Below, in pieces: positions 57,980 to 64,000 of a stretch of DNA of 64,000 nt. The notes under the pieces are model-generated. The model did not search any database and was not told the origin of the DNA. It was given only the letters and a program-made list of their open reading frames with translations. Made by a program: the position numbers and the translations under genes. Source of the DNA: an uncultured Pseudomonadota bacterium (lineage in GTDB: Bacteria; Myxococcota_A; UBA796; GCA-2862545); contig CAIOSP010000014.1 of NCBI GenBank assembly GCA_903861005.1, positions 36,578 through 100,577 on the forward strand, read 5' to 3'. Numbering within the stretch: position 1 is the stretch's first letter; the number at the start of each line of letters is the position of its first letter.

Positions 57980-60025
57980 TCAGAACGTCGCCGTCGCCGA
58001 GACGCGCGCGCCCTCAAAGCCCGGCAGCACGCGGCACTGGCCGCCCGCGCACCGCACGCCGCTCTTGTAGGCGCCGTAGAAGGCCCGCAGCGTCAGGTTG
58101 GGCAGCGGCTTGATCTGCAGCTCGCCCGCGCCGTACACGTCGCGCGAAAGGTTACCGACCGAGTCGATCAGCGGGTTGGTCGACGTGTCGGTGTACCAGG
58201 TGAACGCGAACAGGCCCTTGTAGAGCAGCGCCACCGACGACTCGACCTCGACGTAATCTTGCTGTTGGACCGGGTTGGTGCCCCAGCGGAACCACTCGGT
58301 CGACAGGCTCAGGTCAAAGGCCCAGCCGTCCTTTACGGGGATCTTGGCGAGCACGTCGCCGTGCAGCTGCCGGTCCGACCCGCCGTCCTTGCCGTCGCGG
58401 ATGTCGTTGCGGTAGCCGATGTTCGCCATCGCGGACCACGCGTTGTGCGTCCACTCCAGGCCGACCAGCGGGTGCACGATGGTCTCGGGCACCGTGTTGA
58501 AGTGCGTGCCGCCGATCTCCATGTCGCGGAACACCGCCACCGACCAGTACGGCACCAGCTGACCAGGGATGGCGGTCCAGTCCATGCGCACGCGGCCGCC
58601 CGCGATGTTGTTGCTGTTCATCGCCGCGGAGCTGTCTTCGGTGATGCCGCGCTCGTACTCGAGCGTGGGCGCGGTCGCGACCTCGTAGCCCTCAGATCCG
58701 AGCAGCGCGTTGACGTGCTCGCTCTGGTAGAAGCGCTTGCCCTCGATCAGCCAAGTGGTCTTGCCCGCGTAGACGGCGCCTGACCCGTAGAGCGCGTAGC
58801 CGGGCTTGTGCGCGCCACCGCCAAACAGATCGGCCGTGGGGTACGCGTAGCCGTCGCCCTCCAGGTACCAGTCCGTGGGGCCCAGGCCGACCGCCTCGAC
58901 CGTGGCGCCGCCCACCACCGCGTCAGGCGTGGACTTCAGGTTGGTGAACCCCGACTTCCAGCCCTCGTCGGTGACGAAGTTGTAGACCACGCCGTGCGCG
59001 CCCAGGTTGACCGGGCCCAGGCCGTAGCGCTCGACGCGCACGCCGCCGACGGTGTGGCGCCGGTCGCCGAACAGGCCGTCGTTTCGGTTGTCCTGGAGCA
59101 CCTGCTGGCGGTTCAGCTGGCCCGCGAAGCCCGTGATGTCCCACAGGCCGGGGCGGGCCTCAACCTTCACGCCCTGGATCGACGTGTCGATGTCGATCTC
59201 GACGTTGCGCTGCACCGCCAGCGACAGGCCGCGCCCGAACGCCAGGTAGCTGTCGCCCAGCTCGACGCTGATGTTCTTGCCGGTGTAGCCGGCGCGCAGC
59301 TTCTCCATGTTGATGAAGACGTTGCGCGAGAAGAGGTCCCAGCCCTTCAGGCCCTGTGTGGCAGGGTCGTAGGCGCCGGGGATCAGCACCGACCACACGC
59401 CGGGGGCCAGCAGCTCACGGTCGGCCACGCGCACGTCGTCGAGGAAGTGCGTGGTGCCGGTGAGCGCGACCTCGTCGAGCTGCGTGAAGAAGGTCCACTT
59501 CTTGAAGGCGCCGCCGATCGTGAAGCGGTTGACCTGCTCGAACCAGTCCAGCACGCGGGGGTTGTCCGGGAAGGCGGGCAGCGAGTCCGGCGACTTGTAC
59601 CAGCGCAGCTCGAAGTCTTCGGAGAACACAAAGGACGGGCGGGGCTTGGCGGGGGCGACGTCGTCGGTGGGCGGCACCGGCGGCGCGGGCACGTCCACCG
59701 CCGCACCCTCGGGCGGCGCGGGCGCCTCGGGGGCCACGGTGACGCCGGTGGCGTCGGGCGTGGAGCGTGGATCGGTCGATGGCGACGCAGGCGACACGTT
59801 CGCGGGGGCTGCCGCTGGCGCAGACGTCGCGTCCGCGGCGGATGACACCGGCGCGGGGGCCGCGTCCGCAGGGGACGGCAACTGCGTCACGGACGCGGTC
59901 TGCCCCGGCGCAGCCGACGACGCCGCGTCAGTCGACGCAGGCTCGTCCGCGCGCGCGACCCCGCCCGCGGCGAGCGCGAGCGAGACGATCCAGCGCTGTG
60001 CCCCTGCCCCGCCCAACCCGGTCAC
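57980..60025 (-). CDS. Large outer-membrane beta-barrel-like protein coupled to TlpA
   Basis: A 681-residue exported protein. The signal peptide (ending near GVARA, about residue 26) is followed by about 100 residues of Ala/Pro/Ser-rich linker, then a beta-barrel of many alternating strands (VNRFTIGGAFKKWTFFTQL, VELGDSYLAFGRGLSLAV, AWSAMANIGYRND) ending in ARVSATATF with a terminal Phe. It resembles DUF6029-like barrels, without certainty. Two cysteines sit near the end (VRCAGGQC). GTG 60025 overlaps the thioredoxin-like gene stop (GTGA), so the two are translated together and may be functionally linked. Confidence 0.78.
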   Translation of the reverse strand: MTGLGGAGAQRWIVSLALAAGGVARADEPASTDAASSAAPGQTASVTQLPSPADAAPAPVSSAADATSAPAAAPANVSPASPSTDPRSTPDATGVTVAPEAPAPPEGAAVDVPAPPVPPTDDVAPAKPRPSFVFSEDFELRWYKSPDSLPAFPDNPRVLDWFEQVNRFTIGGAFKKWTFFTQLDEVALTGTTHFLDDVRVADRELLAPGVWSVLIPGAYDPATQGLKGWDLFSRNVFINMEKLRAGYTGKNISVELGDSYLAFGRGLSLAVQRNVEIDIDTSIQGVKVEARPGLWDITGFAGQLNRQQVLQDNRNDGLFGDRRHTVGGVRVERYGLGPVNLGAHGVVYNFVTDEGWKSGFTNLKSTPDAVVGGATVEAVGLGPTDWYLEGDGYAYPTADLFGGGAHKPGYALYGSGAVYAGKTTWLIEGKRFYQSEHVNALLGSEGYEVATAPTLEYERGITEDSSAAMNSNNIAGGRVRMDWTAIPGQLVPYWSVAVFRDMEIGGTHFNTVPETIVHPLVGLEWTHNAWSAMANIGYRNDIRDGKDGGSDRQLHGDVLAKIPVKDGWAFDLSLSTEWFRWGTNPVQQQDYVEVESSVALLYKGLFAFTWYTDTSTNPLIDSVGNLSRDVYGAGELQIKPLPNLTLRAFYGAYKSGVRCAGGQCRVLPGFEGARVSATATF

Positions 60026-60519
60026 GGCCCGAGGAGGCGCGTGACCAGCTCGCCGAGCTTGATCTCATCGCCGGGGTCGTAGCCGCCGTGCTGCTCGGCC
60101 ACCTGGAAGCTGCGGTCGATCACCACCGTCCACGGCAGCGTCTTGTTGGGGTTGTACAGCCCCACCACCGCGCTGTCCTTGTCCAGCAGGACGGGGAACG
60201 TGTAGCCCTTGGACGCGATGTAGGGCTTCACGCGGCTGGTGGTGCGCACGTCGTCCGTGGACAGCGACAAGATCACCAAGCCCTTGGCCTTGTACTTGTC
60301 GTAGAGCGCCTGGAGGTGGGGCATCTCCTCCTTGCAGGGGCCGCACCAGGTGGCCCAGAACGAGACGACGACGACCTTGCCCTTCAGATCCGCCAGGTGC
60401 ACCTGCTGGCCGTTCACGTCGTAGAGCGTGAAGTCCATGGCGGGCGCGGCGTGGGCCACCGGGGCGAATAGCCAAAGGAACGTGAACAGTGGCAGCAGTC
60501 GGGCGAGCAGTGAACGCAT
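60022..60519 (-). CDS. TlpA/ResA-like thioredoxin-fold protein
   Basis: A 165-residue periplasmic thiol-disulfide protein. The signal peptide (about residues 1-25) is followed by the TlpA core: MDFTLYDVNGQQVHLADLKGKVVVV, the CGPC active site (Cys59, Cys62) in WATWCGPCKEEMP, and LPWTVVIDRS near the cis-proline. Such proteins reduce cytochrome apoproteins or keep exported disulfides right. ATG 60519 follows GGAGGACTCG; a longer frame from 60567 is not needed. Coupled to the downstream barrel gene, whose two C-terminal cysteines could be a substrate; that is inference. Confidence 0.9.
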   Translation of the reverse strand: MRSLLARLLPLFTFLWLFAPVAHAAPAMDFTLYDVNGQQVHLADLKGKVVVVSFWATWCGPCKEEMPHLQALYDKYKAKGLVILSLSTDDVRTTSRVKPYIASKGYTFPVLLDKDSAVVGLYNPNKTLPWTVVIDRSFQVAEQHGGYDPGDEIKLGELVTRLLGP

Positions 60520-60653
60520 CGAGTCCTCCATCCGCAATGCGACGCTCGGGGGCCGCTCGTTATTCAAGGCCCCGCACTATCGTCGCACTTCCGCCACGTC
60601 ACGGGATGCGCATCGTCCCGGGCGCGGCTATCCTCGCGAGCGGAGGCCCTGCC

Positions 60654-61703
60654 GTGCGCACGCTGCTCTCCGCCGGTTTCCTGCTGGCGATCGCCAACTC
60701 TGCTCTCGCCGCCGATCCGACCGATCTCCCGCCGAACCTTCGCGGAGACCTGGCCCTCGGGTACGCGGGCTCGTTCTCCCAGGCCGGCCTGGAAGAGCAA
60801 GGCGCCGTATACGGGATCCGCAACGTCCAGCGCCATGATCTGGCCCTGAGCGGCGCGTTCACCGTCTACACGGGCGTCGCCATCACGCTCGGCCTGCCCA
60901 TCACGGTGTCGCAGTCCATCACCTACCCGTCCGCCCGCAACATGCTGCTCGACCCGGTGTCCGGCAGCGGCGAGTACGTGCACGGCGTGACGATGGACCC
61001 CACGCCCACCATCAAGAGCAAGGGCCTAGACGGCGTGTGGATCGGCGTGGCGCTGTCGCCCTTCCGGGAAGACTTCGCCAGCAGCCTGCCGATCACGGCG
61101 CGCTTTGACCTGGCCCTGCGCACCCCGTCTACGTCGCTGTACTCCACCAAGCGTGGCGTCGGATCGGGCGGCCTCGGCTGGAAGATCGGCGGCGCGTTCA
61201 GCGTGATCCGCGGCAAGGCCGACCCGTACGTCAGCCTGTCCTGGACCGGCGAAGCCAAGCACAAGGTGGACGTCGTCACCCTCGATGACGTCGACCGCGG
61301 CGAGATCGCGCTCAAGGACGCGTCGCACTTTGACGGCGTCGCGGGCTCCGAGCTGATCGCGCTCAACAAGCCCAACGGCGCCAAGCTGGCGTTCGACCTG
61401 CACCTCGCGGCGTCGTACTACACCTGGGCCTCGCACGCGTCGGGCTTCTGGCTGCCGGACACGCTCGAGAGCAGCAAGTCCATCGCGGTCACCGCGTCCG
61501 AGCACGTGACGGTCGGCGGCGGCTTCGCCATCAAGGCGGACTTTACCAAGCTCATCGGCCTGCGCATGGGCGTGGACGGCGGGTGGTCCACCCCCAGCCG
61601 CGTCGAGCACCCCTACGCCGTCTACACCGACACGCAGTCGTTCAACGTGGGCTGGAACGTCGGTCTCGTCGGTCGCTTCCGCGGCAAGGACGACCGAAAG
61701 TAG
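60654..61703 (+). CDS. Exported beta-barrel-like protein
   Basis: A 349-residue protein with signal peptide RTLLSAGFLLAIANSALAA. The mature part alternates amphipathic strands (LRGDLALGYAGSFSQAG, VWIGVALSPFRED, NVGWNVGLVGRFRG) as in an outer-membrane barrel. No family is clear. GTG 60654 after GGAGGCCCTGCC is preferred over ATG 60606, which would precede the signal with 16 residues. The gene is divergent from tlpA-like across about 130 nt. Confidence 0.75.
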   Translation: MRTLLSAGFLLAIANSALAADPTDLPPNLRGDLALGYAGSFSQAGLEEQGAVYGIRNVQRHDLALSGAFTVYTGVAITLGLPITVSQSITYPSARNMLLDPVSGSGEYVHGVTMDPTPTIKSKGLDGVWIGVALSPFREDFASSLPITARFDLALRTPSTSLYSTKRGVGSGGLGWKIGGAFSVIRGKADPYVSLSWTGEAKHKVDVVTLDDVDRGEIALKDASHFDGVAGSELIALNKPNGAKLAFDLHLAASYYTWASHASGFWLPDTLESSKSIAVTASEHVTVGGGFAIKADFTKLIGLRMGVDGGWSTPSRVEHPYAVYTDTQSFNVGWNVGLVGRFRGKDDRK

Positions 61704-61808
61704 GCTGGTTCAAGCGCCGCTCTGCGGGTCGCTTGCAGCATTTTTGCAGCGCATGGTTACGGATCGGGTGCGCCTCGCCCTGCGCGAGCTCCGCCTGGAA
61801 CAACCAAG

Positions 61809-62711
61809 ATGCGTTCGAAGATCCTCGCCCCCCTGATCGCCCTCGTCACCGGCTGCGCCACAGTCAGCCCCGGCACCGCCGTGGTGGAGGTCCCCGTGTG
61901 CGGCGGCGCCACCACGCCGCTGGTGCTTCGTCAGGGCCGCTACTGGCCGGCCCTCGCCTACTGCACCAACTACTACACCATCGTCTCGCGTGAGCAGCGC
62001 GCCGTGTGGACCGCCACCTCCAACGAGGGCAGCGCCTTGGACGAGTCGATCACCTTCGCCGGCAAGGATGGCCAGAAGGTGAACGTCGACGTCGGCGTCG
62101 GCTTCTCGATCGCCCCCGCGGACGCGGACATGATCAAGATGGTCCAGACGTTTGGCTATGACGTCGACCAGATCATCCACACCCGCGTGCGCGACTCGGT
62201 CCGCAACGGCCTGAACATGTGCGCCGCCACCATGACCGTCGACGAGATCTACGGCCCCCGCAAGGAGGAGCTGTTCAAGTGCGCCGAAGAGAAGGTGCAG
62301 TCGGAGTTCAACCCCAAGGGCCTGCTCATCACGCGCCTGACGCTCAACTCCGAGGTCCGCCTGCCCAAGCAGGTTCAGGAGGCCATGGAGGCGTCCACCG
62401 CCGCCACGCAGAACGCGCAGCGCGTCGAGCGTGAGGTCGCGTCCGCCGAGGCCGAGGGCAAGAAGACCGTCGCCACCGCCAAGGCGGCCGCCGAGGCCCG
62501 CATGGCCAGCGCCGCGGCCGAGGCCGACGCCAACCGCCTGATCGCCGCGTCCATCACCGCCGAGCTGCTCAAGCTCCGCGAGCTCGACATCGAGCAGAAG
62601 AAGGCCGAGCGCTGGGACGGCAAGCTGCCCGTCGTCGCGGGCGGCGGCAACTCGTCGATGATCCTCGACGTCGGCTCGGTCGCGGCGATCGCCCAGGAGC
62701 GCAAGAAGTAG
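61809..62711 (+). CDS. SPFH/prohibitin-like lipoprotein
   Basis: A 300-residue protein of the SPFH (band 7) superfamily. The signal ends in ALVTGC (Cys16), so it is probably a lipoprotein, unlike most SPFH proteins, which are inner-membrane-anchored. FAGKDGQKVNVDVGVGFSIA and DDSVRNGL-like segment (RVRDSVRNGLNM) are SPFH features. An Ala/Glu-rich coiled-coil (about 200-260, AEAEGKKTVATAKAAAEARM) follows, ending in a Gly-rich piece. Two cysteine-containing regions in the first 60 residues (VCGG, AYCTNYY) are unusual. It is followed at 2 nt by a small coiled-coil membrane protein. Confidence 0.85.
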   Translation: MRSKILAPLIALVTGCATVSPGTAVVEVPVCGGATTPLVLRQGRYWPALAYCTNYYTIVSREQRAVWTATSNEGSALDESITFAGKDGQKVNVDVGVGFSIAPADADMIKMVQTFGYDVDQIIHTRVRDSVRNGLNMCAATMTVDEIYGPRKEELFKCAEEKVQSEFNPKGLLITRLTLNSEVRLPKQVQEAMEASTAATQNAQRVEREVASAEAEGKKTVATAKAAAEARMASAAAEADANRLIAASITAELLKLRELDIEQKKAERWDGKLPVVAGGGNSSMILDVGSVAAIAQERKK

Positions 62712-62713
62712 CC

Positions 62714-62932
62714 ATGGCCACTGCAGACATCGCGCTGCTCGTGCTCGTGATCGCCCTGCTCTCCACCACCAGCGTCGGCGCCGCGATCTTCTCCGTGTTC
62801 CGCAAGTCGAACAAGGAGAAGGCCGAGGCAGCGCTGGCGGAGGAGGCGCTGAAGCAGGAGCGTCTTCGGACGCAGATCCTGGAGGAGCAGCTCAAGAACG
62901 AGATCCTCAAGGACCTGGACCCGCGGCACTAG
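62714..62932 (+). CDS. Small membrane protein with coiled-coil tail
   Basis: A 72-residue protein: one hydrophobic N-terminal segment (IALLVLVIALLSTTSVGAAIF) then a charged helix (KEKAEAALAEEALKQERLRTQ, LEEQLKNEILKDL) predicted to be coiled-coil. It starts 2 nt after the SPFH lipoprotein stop, so the two are very likely co-translated and may interact through their coiled-coils. I do not recognise a family. Confidence 0.75.
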   Translation: MATADIALLVLVIALLSTTSVGAAIFSVFRKSNKEKAEAALAEEALKQERLRTQILEEQLKNEILKDLDPRH

Positions 62933-63001
62933 GCGTTGGGGGCTAGCCGGCGCGCGCCGTGGCAGCCGAACAACCCGGTCACCTCCCGTCGTCGTCACGC
63001 T

Positions 63002-63015
63002 TTGCACCGGTGCAA
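63002..63015. promoter_or_regulatory. 14-bp perfect palindrome upstream of the cysteine-rich lipoprotein
   Basis: TTGCACCGGTGCAA is a perfect 14-bp palindrome located 46 nt before the ATG at 63061. It could be an operator for a dimeric regulator, or a short hairpin. No other copy was noticed in the window. The role is inference. Confidence 0.35.
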
Positions 63016-63060
63016 GCGCGCGACACGGGTGCTAGCATGCGCCCGAAACCCGGGTCCACC

Positions 63061-63561
63061 ATGCGCGCGCTCTTCCTCGCCCTCGCCTTTGTCGCCTGCT
63101 CCACCTCCGGCGATCCCAAGCTCCCCGCCGACACCGACGTCGCGCAGGACACCGACGTCGTCGTCGACACGGACGTGGTGGTCGAGGACACCGACGTGGT
63201 CGTCGGCGACACCGACACCGCGGTCCTGCCTACCGACACGGACGTCTCCGCCGGCGCCTGCGACAACACGGCCGACTACGCCGCGCTCGCCGCCGCCGCG
63301 AGCACCATCTCCGACACCACCCAGAGCTGCGTGTTCTCGTGCACCCAGGCCCCGCGGCTGGGCGCCTGCGTGTCGAACTGCATCGGCTCGGACGTCGGCC
63401 TGACCGGCGGCTGCTCGCAGTGCTTCGGCAACATCTCGGTGTGCGTGGTCAACAAGTGCCTGGCCCAGTGCTTGGACGCGACGAGCGCGGCCTGCGAGAC
63501 CTGCCGCGTGCAGAAGTGCGAGCCGGCGTTCGTGACGTGCGCGGGGATCACGCCTCCTTAA
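63061..63561 (+). CDS. Cysteine-rich lipoprotein with DTD linker
   Basis: A 166-residue predicted lipoprotein. The signal ends in FVAC (Cys13), followed by about 50 residues of DTDV units. The C-terminal 95 residues hold 14 cysteines, mostly in pairs (CVFSCTQ, CVSNCIG, CSQCFG, CLAQCLD, CETCRVQKC), suggesting a small disulfide-stabilised helical domain. No function is known. ATG 63061 was chosen because it gives a short clean signal; an open frame from 62959 adds a polar leader. The 14-bp palindrome lies upstream. Confidence 0.78.
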   Translation: MRALFLALAFVACSTSGDPKLPADTDVAQDTDVVVDTDVVVEDTDVVVGDTDTAVLPTDTDVSAGACDNTADYAALAAAASTISDTTQSCVFSCTQAPRLGACVSNCIGSDVGLTGGCSQCFGNISVCVVNKCLAQCLDATSAACETCRVQKCEPAFVTCAGITPP

Positions 63562-63613
63562 AGCGGGCGCGCGGTGGGCGGCCTGGACAGGCAGGGAAGC
63601 CTGAACAGGCGGG

Positions 63614-64000
63614 AGGCGCGGACGAGCGCGCGGCGCGGGCCGCCGAACGAGCGCAGACGCCGCGACGGACGAGCGCGCGGCGCGCACGAGCGCACGGGCG
63701 CACGGCGTTGCCGAGCCGGAGGCGACGGACGAGCGCGCGGCGCGGACGAGCGTACGGCGTTGCCGAGCCGGAGGCGGCGGAAAGAGCGCAGACGCCGCGG
63801 CGCACGATCGAGCGGCGCGGACGAGCGTACGGCGTTGCCGAGCCGGAGGCGGCGGAAAGAGCGCAGACGCCGCGGCGCACGAGCGCGCGGCGCGCAAGCG
63901 CGCACGGCGTTGCCGAGCCGGAGGCGGCGGAAAGAGCGCAGACGCCGCGGCGGACGATCGCGCCGCGCGGACGAGCGTACGGCGTTGCCGAGCCGGAGGC
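63614..64000 (-). repeat. Tandem 75-bp repeat array continuing past the window
   Basis: A marker block cggcgttgccgagccggagg recurs at 63703, 63755, 63830, 63905 and 63980, that is 52 then 75, 75 and 75 bp apart. Each full unit also contains gcggaaagagcgcagacgcc and gacgagcg-type pieces. Partial, diverged units begin near 63614. Because 75 is a multiple of 3, long open frames persist on the minus strand (repeating about 25 residues such as CALSAASGSATPYARPRR), but they lack normal gene features. The array follows the lipoprotein stop by about 50 nt and runs off the window end. Confidence 0.85.

Noticed and set aside
62995..63897. 300-codon minus-strand frame through the 75-bp repeats
   Set aside because: The open frame follows from a repeat length divisible by three. 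It also runs antisense to the cysteine-rich lipoprotein and has no normal start.

Overview
This is a very GC-rich, gene-dense bacterial window that I would place in the Myxococcota (former Deltaproteobacteria). The grounds are the many secreted lipoproteins with Asp-Thr-Asp (DTD) linkers, myxococcal cysteine-rich repeats, a MYXO-CTERM-like C-terminus on a beta-helix protein, a DUF1592/DUF1588-type protein paired with a DUF1552 protein, and paired TonB-like proteins. I saw no rRNA, tRNA, CRISPR array, phage gene or transposase. Start codons were chosen from Shine-Dalgarno spacing, signal peptides and family N-termini, and several genes appear to start at TTG or GTG.

Layout. 1-2.2 kb: small exported proteins, the last three overlapping. 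2.3-6.4 kb: a translationally coupled P450-thiolase pair, a YghU-type glutathione transferase and a probable gene remnant. 6.6-14.2 kb: a GT87-like membrane protein, an SDR-like protein without its catalytic residues, a beta-propeller lipoprotein, an SGNH-hydrolase-like protein, tryptophanase, a lipoprotein and a START/AHSA1-like protein. 14.3-17.7 kb: two coupled TonB-like proteins. 17.7-23.9 kb (minus strand): lon, a small membrane protein, biotin carboxylase and biotin carrier in tight coupling, followed by tatB-tatC. 24-46.7 kb: an envelope and secretion region with a DTD-rich lipoprotein, TPR-sulfatase, beta-helix protein, DUF1592/DUF1552 pair, alpha/beta-hydrolase lipoprotein, cysteine-repeat/P-domain lipoprotein, two zinc metalloproteases, GT-C-like membrane proteins, a TorF-like porin, a DUF1554-like lipoprotein, an alkaline-ceramidase-like protein and a HAD phosphatase. 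46.9-52.8 kb (minus strand): a one-carbon cluster fmdB-like, folD, gcvT, gcvH, gcvP and a small exported protein. 52.8-55.6 kb: an alpha/beta-hydrolase-like protein coupled to two ArsA/Get3-like ATPases. 55.7-64 kb: a VWA lipoprotein, a two-domain discoidin-like protein, TlpA-like thioredoxin coupled to a large beta-barrel, another barrel, an SPFH lipoprotein with a small coiled-coil membrane protein, a cysteine-rich DTD lipoprotein, and a 75-bp repeat array that runs off the window.

How it works together. Core metabolism is represented by glycine cleavage with FolD, the split acyl-CoA carboxylase subunits, and the thiolase/P450 pair. Most other genes serve the envelope: export (Tat), energy transduction (TonB-like), periplasmic redox (TlpA), lipoprotein display on DTD linkers, and secreted hydrolases. 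The strongest candidate for something unusual is the ArsA/Get3-like pair. One subunit keeps the signature lysine but has Arg in place of the P-loop lysine, and the other has the reverse pattern, which suggests an obligate heterodimer with one composite ATP site. The pair is coupled to a hydrolase-fold protein with no nucleophilic serine. Three tandem minisatellites (36, 21 and 75 bp) directly follow gene ends, two of them between convergent genes.
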